From NCBI GenBank assembly GCA_023663945.1, contig JAMPGL010000031.1, positions 1 through 47,960 of the forward strand: 47,960 nucleotides of DNA, read 5' to 3'. Made by a program: the position numbers and the translations under genes. The notes beneath the pieces are model-generated. The model did not search any database and was not told where the DNA came from. It was given only the letters and a program-made list of their open reading frames with translations. Positions 1-6,990 of this stretch are shown in pieces (within the stretch, counting starts at the first letter, position 1; each line of letters begins with the position of its first letter). The stretch is from Lachnospiraceae bacterium. GTDB taxonomy: Bacteria; Bacillota; Clostridia; Lachnospirales; Lachnospiraceae.

Positions 1-52
1 CAGTCGTCAAGGTCATGCAAGCATGACTTTGACTCGTTGCTCGCGGGAATAA
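1..52 (-). repeat. Inverted, diverged copy of the recombinase 3'-end sequence found at the right edge of the window
   Basis: Read on the minus strand, bases 33-52 match 47780-47799 at 18 of 20 positions (TTATTCCCGCGAG, then YAAYGAG). Bases 14-25 carry CATGC-AA-GCATG, which pairs with CATGC-TT-GCATG at 47809-47820. At the right edge this sequence encodes the last residues of a large serine recombinase. Here only about 50 bases remain. It may be the tail of another recombinase or an element end (attachment-site relic). The element interpretation is inference. Confidence 0.45.
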
Positions 53-89
53 AAAAGGTAGCTGATTATCTGTTAAGATAATCGCTACC
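51..89 (-). terminator. Rho-independent terminator of the HAD/acetyltransferase operon
   Basis: GGTAGC at 57-62 pairs with GCTACC at 84-89, and GATTATCT at 64-71 pairs with AGATAATC at 76-83, around a short loop. On the minus strand the stem is followed directly by a run of six T (A-run at 51-56). This is a textbook intrinsic terminator for minus-strand genes ending at 186. Confidence 0.85.
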
Positions 90-185
90 AAATGGTAAAC
101 AATATTCAGTTTTTTGTTGTTCCGTCAAATAATTTCAATATTCTAATGCTTAATCCTATATCTTCCTTACAAGATAATATTTCTC

Positions 186-818
186 TTAATCAAGCAGGTA
201 TTGAGCCACTTCATTAACAGTGTAAAATAAAAAGTTCGGATTTTTTTTGCTTATATTCTTTTTATCTGCTGTTGTTCCCCATAACGCCGACAGGCAAATC
301 ACTCCCACTTGTTGCATTTCCTCAATATCAGATAATGTGTCCCCAATATATACGCACTCATCACTGGTGAAATTGTATTTTTTCATCAAAAGAGTGAGAG
401 AGTCTGCTTTAACATTTCCAGTTTCACTCCCTGTCAAAATATCATCAAAAAGATTTAACAAGCCAAACTGTTTTAATGTTATTTGACAACTCTTATCACC
501 CTTTCCTGTAATAAGGGCTGTTTTTGTTCCTTTATTCCGCAATTCCTGCAATAACTCCTTTATTCCGCTATATGGTGTTCTGCATTCTCTGTGCATTTCT
601 TCATAAATTTGGTAAAAGTCATTCAATGCCGCCTGCCAGTTATCAGATACAATTGCTTTGACCATACCCACTTCATTCATTCCAAAAGTTTCAATAATTT
701 CCCTATCAGTTAGAGAATGCCCTGCATAGAGAGATACAGACTTTCTAAATGCCTCTATGCACATTGGAATTGTTTCCCCTATTGTTCCGTCTAAATCAAA
801 GGCAGCTAACTTAATCAT
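186..818 (-). CDS. HAD-superfamily phosphatase (phosphoglycolate phosphatase-like)
   Basis: This is a cytoplasmic haloacid-dehalogenase-type phosphatase. The product has the nucleophile motif DLDGT near the N-terminus (Asp8 and Asp10 from the chosen start), a motif II Thr in ALITGKG, and the metal-binding motif IV GDTLSD near residue 165. A helical cap lies between motifs I and II, as in the PGP/Gph subfamily. The ATG at 818 was chosen because GAGGAAAAG lies just upstream; an in-frame ATG at 833 would add five residues. The start overlaps the stop of the upstream acetyltransferase by eight bases, so the two are translationally coupled. The substrate cannot be read from the sequence; small phosphorylated sugars or nucleotides are typical for the family. 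Confidence 0.85.
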   Translation of the reverse strand: MIKLAAFDLDGTIGETIPMCIEAFRKSVSLYAGHSLTDREIIETFGMNEVGMVKAIVSDNWQAALNDFYQIYEEMHRECRTPYSGIKELLQELRNKGTKTALITGKGDKSCQITLKQFGLLNLFDDILTGSETGNVKADSLTLLMKKYNFTSDECVYIGDTLSDIEEMQQVGVICLSALWGTTADKKNISKKNPNFLFYTVNEVAQYLLD

Positions 819-1419
819 ATCGCTTTTCCTCATTTATTTTCCTGATTACCCTGCATGGATTTCCTACTGCAAGGCAATTTTCGGGAATGTTTTTTGTAAC
901 AACACTCCCCGCACCTATTACAGTACCCTTGCCAATCGTTACACCCGGCAGAATAATCACTCCGCCGCCAATCCAACAGCCATCTTCTATGGTTACAGGC
1001 AGAGCATAAGTACGGCAGAAATACTCACCACTTTCTACATTCCAGTTAGGTGTTAATCGGTCGGCAAGCTCAACTGGATGTGTTGCCGTATAGATTTGAA
1101 CATTGGAAGCAATCAAAACATTATTCCCAATAGTAATTTTATTACAATCTACGAATGTGCAGTTCATATTTACAGATACATTATTGCCCATACTGATATT
1201 GCAGCCATAATCACAAATAAACGGCAAACCAACTGATACATTTTCCCCAATACTGCTAAACAGCTTTTTCAACACTTCAATTTTTTCTTTCTTTTGGTTA
1301 TATTCTAATGAATTATACTCCTTTAATAAACGTCTTGCCTTATCCTTGTATTCTAAAAATATTGGATTGTGACAGTCATACCACTCGCCTGCCAAACATT
1401 TTTCCAGTTCGTTTTTCAT
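811..1419 (-). CDS. Sugar O-acetyltransferase, maltose/galactoside acetyltransferase family
   Basis: About 202 residues, matching the usual length of the Maa/LacA/NodL family, which transfers acetyl from acetyl-CoA to a sugar hydroxyl. The N-terminal helical Mac segment (LAGEWYDCHNP) is followed by left-handed beta-helix hexapeptide repeats (for example IGNNVLIASNVQIYT and IGGGVIILPGVTIGKG). The family's catalytic His is in TATHP. The ATG at 1419 follows GAGGTGATAATT and is preferred over the upstream in-frame GTG at 1428. It is the first gene of a two-gene minus-strand operon with the HAD phosphatase. Such pairs often accompany mobile DNA, but the true substrate is not evident. Confidence 0.88.
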   Translation of the reverse strand: MKNELEKCLAGEWYDCHNPIFLEYKDKARRLLKEYNSLEYNQKKEKIEVLKKLFSSIGENVSVGLPFICDYGCNISMGNNVSVNMNCTFVDCNKITIGNNVLIASNVQIYTATHPVELADRLTPNWNVESGEYFCRTYALPVTIEDGCWIGGGVIILPGVTIGKGTVIGAGSVVTKNIPENCLAVGNPCRVIRKINEEKRYD

Positions 1420-1580
1420 AATTATCACCTCGTATTAAGTAACTGTTTTACACTGCACTTAAAAATAATCCTTGCGCTTAAACTGCTGTGTTTAATTTTT
1501 CTCCGCTAAAATTTGATTTATTGAATTGCTCAATATTAATATCTTACCACAAACGCACTCGCAATTCCATTAAATTTTAC

Positions 1581-1802
1581 TTAATCTTCATTTGCTTTGT
1601 TCCGTTCAATCATCATCTGCCTTGCCCGTTCCCTCTGCTCTGTGCTGACTGCCCTCGGCTTGCGGTAGCTGACATAGGATTTCGGAAAGGAATATGTCTT
1701 AGATACTTCGTCCTGCCCGATAAGGCTGTATGTGTCGGGGAAGTCGGCAGCAAGCGTGTCAAGTTTCCTCATAATCGCTTTATCTCTTGTATAAATGCTC
1801 AT
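1581..1802 (-). CDS. Small conserved mobile-element protein, function unknown
   Basis: The 73-residue product begins MSIYTRDKAIMRKL and ends in a charged helix (REQRERARQMM region). I recognise this type from conjugative elements of gut Firmicutes but cannot name a function. The open frame extends upstream to 1856, but the ATG at 1802 is where the recognisable sequence starts. No good Shine-Dalgarno precedes it, so the gene may have lost its natural 5' context. It lies beside the DnaA-box-like cluster and upstream of the divergent BlaI/BlaR1 pair, which suggests a remnant of a transfer element. Confidence 0.5.
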   Translation of the reverse strand: MSIYTRDKAIMRKLDTLAADFPDTYSLIGQDEVSKTYSFPKSYVSYRKPRAVSTEQRERARQMMIERNKANED

Positions 1803-1904
1803 GTACGGTAAAGAAGCAAGTAACCGAAAATAAGAGATAGACCGCCAGCACCACACTATTCCGAACCAAAGAAATCAAAGAACAAAAGACAAGCATTATG
1901 GAAA

Positions 1905-2039
1905 TGTGCATAACAGGCTATGGAATCATGGATAACTCTATTCACAGAACATGGAAAAGCTAAAGTGCAGCTTTCCCACATTCTGCAAACAGAGTTACCC
2001 ACAATTCCATAAAACAGCCAGTTATACACATTACGCACA
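1905..2039. other. Cluster of DnaA-box-like 9-mers (possible origin remnant)
   Basis: Four same-strand 9-mers resemble the DnaA box TTATNCACA: TTTCCCACA at 1972, TTACCCACA at 1995, TTATACACA at 2022 (exact match to the consensus) and TTACGCACA at 2031. A fifth, TTATGCACA, is exact on the minus strand at 1905-1913. The 1856-2182 stretch otherwise holds only the BlaI promoter. Origin function is inference from motif density. Confidence 0.4.
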
Positions 2040-2112
2040 ATGCCGACTACTACGGAATCCCCCTACTATCTTTCATATCTTCTTAAAAATTTTTAAATTT
2101 CTTTTAAGGTAT

Positions 2113-2167
2113 TGCATTATCACCTACAAAGTGTTAAGATGTATGTACACCTACAAAATGTTAAGAT
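2113..2167 (+). promoter_or_regulatory. blaI promoter with two direct-repeat operators
   Basis: TTGCAT at 2113-2118 and TAAGAT at 2135-2140 form a promoter with a 16-bp spacer. Two copies of the 20-mer CACCTACAAARTGTTAAGAT lie at 2121-2140 and 2148-2167, 27 bp apart. The first covers the -10 box and the second lies over the expected start of transcription. This arrangement fits autorepression by the BlaI-type protein encoded just downstream. Confidence 0.65.
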
Positions 2168-2182
2168 AAAAAGGAGGACAAC

Positions 2183-2557
2183 ATGGCACAGCAAATTTCT
2201 GAATCCGAATTGGTACTGATGAAAATCATTTGGAAGAACGGAGGGGCAGCGTTATACTCCCTCATCATGGAGGAACTGGAAAAAGACAAAAACGAATGGA
2301 AAAACAACACTGTACTTACTTTGCTTTCCCGGCTGGGAGAAAAAAAGTTTCTAAAGGTCAAGAAAATTGGCAGACGGAATGAATATGTGGCTACGGTAAC
2401 AGAAGCAGAATATCAGACCATGCAGACACACAGCTTTCTTGATAAAGTCTATGGCGGGAACGTGAAAAATTTAGTGTCAACCTTATTGCGGCAGGATATT
2501 CTTTCGGCAGACGAATTGAAAGAGATTGAATCATTTTGGAGAAAAGAAAATGAATGA
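2183..2557 (+). CDS. blaI: BlaI/MecI/CopY-family transcriptional repressor
   Basis: The 124-residue product matches the length and pattern of the penicillinase-repressor family. An N-terminal winged helix-turn-helix (ISESELVLMKIIW, then NTVLTLLSRLGEKKFL) is followed by a C-terminal dimerisation helix (DELKEIESF). Family members bind DNA as dimers and are inactivated by proteolysis triggered by a BlaR1 partner. The ATG follows AAGGAGG at 2171-2177. The stop overlaps the BlaR1 start by eight bases, so the two are a coupled operon. The direct repeats in the promoter are its likely operators. No beta-lactamase gene is nearby, so the regulated target is unknown. Confidence 0.9.
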   Translation: MAQQISESELVLMKIIWKNGGAALYSLIMEELEKDKNEWKNNTVLTLLSRLGEKKFLKVKKIGRRNEYVATVTEAEYQTMQTHSFLDKVYGGNVKNLVSTLLRQDILSADELKEIESFWRKENE

Positions 2558-4352
2558 GTTTATGAAAATACTATTGTCGTTGTCTGTTTCCGGCGCATTG
2601 TTATTACTTATCATTTGGGGATTGAAGCCATTATATAAAAACAAGTTCAGCAAGCGTTGGCAGTATTATATTTGGATAATTGTGGCGTTGCGTTTTCTGC
2701 TTCCTTTTACTCCCGATACTACGATTGTTGGGAGCTTGTTTGAAAAGTTCGATAACGCAGCGATTACGAATGAAATTCCTATAAGTCCAAACGTGCCTGT
2801 TTCCGTCAATGCGGATAACAGCAATGCAGAGCCGATACAGACAAACAGGCAAGTAACCGACACAGCAATGCGTGAGCCATTTAATATATATGTCTGCCTG
2901 TTTTGTATTTGGTCAACATTGGCACTGGTTTTGTTTGTCCATAAAGTAACAGTTTATCAAGGTTTTATTCAATTTATCAAAGTGGGCAATAAAGAGGTAT
3001 CGGATATAAAAATCTTGAATCTGCTATCTGATTGTGAAGAAAAACTGAATATCAAAACAAGGATTGAATTATCCTATAATTCGCTGATTGAATCCCCTAT
3101 CATGATCGGATTCTTTCGACCAAGAATTATTTTGCCTGTCCGTAAATTGGAAGATAAAGAGTTATCTTATATCTTTGTGCATGAGCTGATTCACTATAAG
3201 CAGAGGGATATGTTCTATAAATGGTTGATACAGATTGTAGTGTGCGCCCATTGGTTTAATCCTTTTGTATATCTGCTGGAAAAGGAAGTAAATAAATCCT
3301 GCGAACTGTCATGTGATGAAAAAGTCTTATCCGTACTTGATGATAAGGCAAGACGTGAGTATGGGGACACGCTTATTTCTTTTTTGAAGTCGAATAATCT
3401 CTATAAAAGCTCTTTGGCTTCCGTCACTTTAACGGAGGGAGCAGAACAATTAAAAGAAAGGTTAGGTGCCATTATGAAATTCAAGAAAATGTCAAAGGGA
3501 GCTATTGTTATTACCACTATTTTCACTGTTGCAGTATGTATTTGCTTTTTTGTAACAGGTGCATATGCTGCACCTTCGGCTGATAACAGAGAAAAAGTGT
3601 TAAACACTACTCCGAATACTGGAAGCAAAAGCAGCTATACGTTTGTTCAGCGAGGCTACTATTCCGATTCCTACATCATTGAAATGGGCTGGAATTTAAG
3701 CGATACATTAAGCAAAGAATATGCAAACAGCAGGGAAATAACCTTAGAAGATAATTCCACAATAAAAGTATTTTTTGACGAAAGCGCAGTAGATTATCTG
3801 AATGACAGTAACGCTATTTCTGCAATCGGCAAGTTGATTTATACCTTGAAAAATAAAGATATGCAAGATTATCCAATGATAGATATGCCGCTGATTACAA
3901 ATATTACTTATGTGAGCGAAAATGATTTGTCAACACTTGCAGAAAAATATTTTGAAAATGAAAATTTAACTGGATTTTCAGCAATTTTCACTGCATTAGA
4001 TACGGAACTGCAAAAGGAATATTGCCAAAAGATATATGATGATAATAAAATTGCTTTCTTTTCGTCAATCATACCGTACATGAATAGAGATCTAGTTATG
4101 ATGTATGCGGATAAATCAAGCCAAGACCAAAGAGTAAATTTCTTTTCTGTCATTATAGGCTATATAGGCAATACACAATCAGATGAACTGAATCAATATG
4201 CAGAAAAATGTTATGAAGAAAACAATATTTCATTCTTTACTGTTATTGTTCCTTATATGACAGAAAATGAAAAACAGGAATGGATAACAAAAGCTCAAGC
4301 AGATAATAAAAGTAACTTCTCTGCGGTCTTATCCAATAATCTGTCTAAATAA
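2550..4352 (+). CDS. blaR1: BlaR1/MecR1-type M56 membrane metalloprotease sensor with an unusual repeat sensor domain
   Basis: The 600-residue product starts with hydrophobic segments (LSVSGALLLLIIWGL, then WIIVALRFLLP). It has the M56 zinc-protease motif HELIH at residues 211-215 in a cytoplasmic loop, and a last membrane segment near residues 317-340. In classical BlaR1 a penicillin-binding domain follows. Here the roughly 260-residue extracytoplasmic part shows no such domain. From about residue 466 it contains four to five repeats of about 30 residues of the form D/E-N-x3-F-F/S-x-V/I-I-x-Y-M. The ATG at 2550 follows TGGAGAAAAG. By family logic the protein cleaves BlaI when its sensor binds a signal; the ligand is unknown. 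Confidence 0.85.
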   Translation: MNEFMKILLSLSVSGALLLLIIWGLKPLYKNKFSKRWQYYIWIIVALRFLLPFTPDTTIVGSLFEKFDNAAITNEIPISPNVPVSVNADNSNAEPIQTNRQVTDTAMREPFNIYVCLFCIWSTLALVLFVHKVTVYQGFIQFIKVGNKEVSDIKILNLLSDCEEKLNIKTRIELSYNSLIESPIMIGFFRPRIILPVRKLEDKELSYIFVHELIHYKQRDMFYKWLIQIVVCAHWFNPFVYLLEKEVNKSCELSCDEKVLSVLDDKARREYGDTLISFLKSNNLYKSSLASVTLTEGAEQLKERLGAIMKFKKMSKGAIVITTIFTVAVCICFFVTGAYAAPSADNREKVLNTTPNTGSKSSYTFVQRGYYSDSYIIEMGWNLSDTLSKEYANSREITLEDNSTIKVFFDESAVDYLNDSNAISAIGKLIYTLKNKDMQDYPMIDMPLITNITYVSENDLSTLAEKYFENENLTGFSAIFTALDTELQKEYCQKIYDDNKIAFFSSIIPYMNRDLVMMYADKSSQDQRVNFFSVIIGYIGNTQSDELNQYAEKCYEENNISFFTVIVPYMTENEKQEWITKAQADNKSNFSAVLSNNLSK

Positions 4353-4361
4353 AAAAGTTTC

Positions 4362-4396
4362 ACAAGGGGCAACAGCAAAACACAGTTGCCCCTTGT
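4362..4396. terminator. Hairpin downstream of blaR1
   Basis: ACAAGGGGCAAC at 4362-4373 pairs perfectly with GTTGCCCCTTGT at 4385-4396 across an 11-base loop. On the plus strand no T-run follows. On the minus strand the stem is followed by a T-rich stretch. It probably stops transcription at the end of the BlaI/BlaR1 operon. Confidence 0.6.
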
Positions 4397-4454
4397 AAAA
4401 TAAATGTTACTTTTCAACAGCATTTCCCCATGTGGGAGAAAGGGGGAATTTTTT

Positions 4455-5252
4455 ATGCCTTGCACAGAAGCATACAAGGAACACATCATGTACACGTTCC
4501 ACGGCTTTTGCAAAGTCGTTATCCATAATGCGGCTGTCACCGCATGGCGCGACCAGCAAAGGCAGCACAAAAGAGAAATATCCCTTGAATACCTCACAGA
4601 AGAAAAGTTTTTTCCTCTAAACACATCAGACAGGCATTCAGCCGTACAGTACGAAGAATACCCCGTTACAATCTGCGGTCAGACAGTCACCCTTACCAAC
4701 AGTGACCTTGCCGCCGCCCTGCTGTCCCTGCCGGAAAAGGAACAGGAGCTTATCTTCCTTTACTTTTTCGGGAGCTACACCCAGCAGGAAATCGGGAGAA
4801 TGCGCAAGAATGCAAAGAACGATGAGGCATACCGCGCAGGCAGGGGAGAGAAGGTTTATCAGAATGACGGGGAATGGATGTATATGGTACGCAAAGCCGA
4901 TAAGCTGTATCCGGTTATCACCCTGCTCACCTACTGGGGTGAAGAAGAGTGGGATGGTCCAAAGAGCCTTCGGGAAATGACGGATTTCGGGGAAAAGGAA
5001 TCCCCTCTGGGAAAGGAGTTTCGGGAAATGATTCCAGAATATCCGTTACATTTTCTTAACCTGACGGATTTTAAACACTTTGAATATTTTAAAACGGAAT
5101 TGAGACCGCTTCTGGAGCTTTATCAGAAGCGGAACTGCAAGGAAGAGTTTAAAGAGAATGCCCTATCCAGAAACAGGAAGGGCATTGTCGGCGGTGATGC
5201 AACAGCAGGAGAGAATCCTACTTTTTTTAAAAATATTTTTCCTATCAATTGA
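4455..5252 (+). pseudogene. Chimera: conjugative-element sigma factor N-terminus fused to an Rpn-type nuclease/transposase C-terminus
   Basis: The ATG at 4455 follows AGGGGGAATT. Residues 1 to about 115 match the small sigma-70-like factor of Tn1549-type elements: the TEAYKEHI start, AAVTAWRDQQRQ, ISLEYLTEEKFF and the region-4 start LPEKEQELIFLYFF...TQQEIGR. At about base 4800, in the middle of the region-4 helix-turn-helix, the frame runs into NAKNDEAYRAGRGEKVY, EWMYMVRKADKLYP and YPLHFLNLTDF, which are typical of Rpn-family (PD-(D/E)XK) recombination-promoting nucleases. The Rpn part lacks its own N-terminus and leaves its normal frame after KRNCKEEF. Neither protein is complete, so this is probably a deletion scar rather than a working fusion. 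Confidence 0.7.
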
Positions 5253-5277
5253 CAATCTGCGTGATATATTCTAAAGT
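5249..5277 (+). promoter_or_regulatory. Promoter of the first MATE gene
   Basis: TTGACA at 5249-5254 and TAAAGT at 5272-5277 are separated by 17 bp, about 50 bases before the MATE start. The -35 box is perfect and the -10 box is moderate. Confidence 0.5.
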
Positions 5278-5328
5278 AGTTCCTTGGGTCTTTAAGAAGG
5301 ATCAGATTATCTTGTTGGAGGAAAAGAA

Positions 5329-6747
5329 ATGGCAAAGGAAATGACGAAGGATACAACAAAGGATATGACCGTGGGTTCGCCCATGAAATTAATTTTGGGA
5401 TTTTCGATTCCCCTTTTGCTGGGTTTTTTGTTTCAGCAGTTTTATAGTGTTGTGGATACCGTGATTGTGGGGCGTTTTCTTGGTATGGAGGCGCTGGCAG
5501 GCGTAGGAGCTACCGGTTCGATTAATTTTATGATTGTAGGGTTTTGTATGGGAGTATGCAGCGGCTTTGCAATTCCGGTGGCGCACAAATTTGGGGCAAA
5601 GGATTATTCCGGGATGCGTCAGGTAATTGCGAACTGTATGTGGCTGGCTGTTTTGTTTGCATTAGTAATGACAGTGGCGGCGGCGCTGCTTTGCAGAAAT
5701 ATTTTGACATGGATGCACACGCCGGAGGACATCTTTCAGTATTCTTACAGCTACATATTAATTATTTTTATAGGAATACCGGCTACATATCTTTATAATA
5801 TTTTATCCGGCATTATCCGTTCCATGGGAGACAGTAAAACTCCGCTGGTATTTCTGACACTATCGTCATTTTTGAATATCGGGTTGGATCTTTTGTGCAT
5901 CATCGTGTTTCAGATGGGAGCAGCAGGTGCGGCTGTAGCAACGGTTGCCTCCCAGCTTGTGTCGGGACTGTTGTGTCTGCTTTATATGATAAAAAGGTTT
6001 GAAATCCTTCACATTTCTAAAGAGGAGTGGAAGATTAATACGGAGTATATGAAAATTCTTTGCAGTATGGGAATCCCTATGGGGCTTCAATATTCCATCA
6101 CGGCAGTCGGCTCCGTGATTTTGCAGACAGCGGTGAACGGTCTGGGGTCTCTTGCAGTGGCATCGGTGACTGCTGCAGGCAAGGTGAGCATGTTTTTTTG
6201 CTGTGCATTTGATGCAATGGGATCCACGATGGCAACCTACGGCGGGCAGAACGTGGGCGCAAAGAAGCTTGACCGGGTGGGAAAAGGGCTGAAAGACTGT
6301 ATTATGCTTGGAGCAGTTTATTCCATTGGCGCCTTTGTGATATTGTATTTATTTGGGGATAATCTGGCGTCATTGTTTGTGGATGAAGCACAGGAGCAGA
6401 TGCTTGCAAATGCAAAACTGTTCCTGATTATTAATTCTTCCTTTTATATCCCTTTGGCGTTGGTGAATATTGTCCGCTATTTGATACAGGGAATGGGATT
6501 TTCTACGTTTGCGATTTTGGCAGGCGTGTTTGAAATGGCGGCAAGGACGCTGGTGGGATTACTGCTTGTGCCTAGATTGGGATTCACCGGAGCGTGTCTT
6601 GCGAATCCCTTGGCATGGATAGCCGCCGATATTTTTTTGATACCGGCATATATTCATGTGAAGCATAAATTGCAAAAAATATTGGGAGAGGAGAGCACCG
6701 CGCAGAGTTGTCTTGGAGCTGATTGCTGTCGCTCTGCATGCTCATAA
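5329..6747 (+). CDS. MATE-family multidrug/Na+ antiporter
   Basis: A 472-residue polytopic membrane protein with about twelve hydrophobic helices. It has the MATE signature start (PMKLILGFSIPLLLGFLFQQ, then VVDTVIVGRFLG) repeated in the second half (SMGIPMGLQYS). Family members export cationic drugs or toxic metabolites across the cytoplasmic membrane using Na+ or H+ gradients. The ATG follows TTGGAGG with good spacing and a promoter lies at 5249. The last residues (CLGADCCRSACS) are cysteine-rich and unlike a MATE tail. They are encoded by the start of the duplicated repeat at 6725, so the C-terminus appears to have been rewritten by repeat insertion. Confidence 0.9.
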   Translation: MAKEMTKDTTKDMTVGSPMKLILGFSIPLLLGFLFQQFYSVVDTVIVGRFLGMEALAGVGATGSINFMIVGFCMGVCSGFAIPVAHKFGAKDYSGMRQVIANCMWLAVLFALVMTVAAALLCRNILTWMHTPEDIFQYSYSYILIIFIGIPATYLYNILSGIIRSMGDSKTPLVFLTLSSFLNIGLDLLCIIVFQMGAAGAAVATVASQLVSGLLCLLYMIKRFEILHISKEEWKINTEYMKILCSMGIPMGLQYSITAVGSVILQTAVNGLGSLAVASVTAAGKVSMFFCCAFDAMGSTMATYGGQNVGAKKLDRVGKGLKDCIMLGAVYSIGAFVILYLFGDNLASLFVDEAQEQMLANAKLFLIINSSFYIPLALVNIVRYLIQGMGFSTFAILAGVFEMAARTLVGLLLVPRLGFTGACLANPLAWIAADIFLIPAYIHVKHKLQKILGEESTAQSCLGADCCRSACS

Positions 6748-6795
6748 GGGCTTAGCCGTCAAATGTCGGCATACCGGCTTGTGCAAGCACAGCCG
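6725..6795. repeat. 71-bp direct repeat, copy 1
   Basis: Begins GCTGTCGCTCTGC and runs through GCATACCGGC to ACAGCCG. It matches 6887-6957 with only one difference that I can see (A/G at the fourteenth base). It overlaps the last codons and stop of the MATE gene. Confidence 0.85.
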
Positions 6796-6819
6796 TTGGG
6801 GAGATGTCTGCACTGCTAT

Positions 6820-6990
6820 ACTATCCTGAAAGCCGATTGCTCCGCACTGCGTGCTCCCGCAATCGCCGCCCATATTCGCACTCCGAGCTGTCGCTCTGCG
6901 TGCTCATAAGGGCTTAGCCGTCAAATGTCGGCATACCGGCTTGTGCAAGCACAGCCGGTATGCCGGCGCTTGACGGGCTTTCAGGATAGT
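6820..6990. repeat. Inverted repeat flanking the second repeat copy
   Basis: ACTATCCTGAAAGCC at 6820-6834 is the reverse complement of GGCTTTCAGGATAGT at 6976-6990. The right arm contains the stop codon of the GH2 gene. The pair encloses the second 71-bp repeat and its hairpin, giving a nested structure like a small non-autonomous mobile repeat. Confidence 0.7.
6887..6957. repeat. 71-bp direct repeat, copy 2
   Basis: This is the second copy of the sequence at 6725-6795. Unlike copy 1, its second half is continued as a palindrome: CGGCATACCGGCT at 6929-6941 pairs with AGCCGGTATGCCG at 6953-6965. Outside that, CCGTCAA at 6918-6924 pairs with TTGACGG at 6970-6976. The hairpin may also act as a bidirectional terminator between the convergent MATE and GH2 genes. 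Confidence 0.8.
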
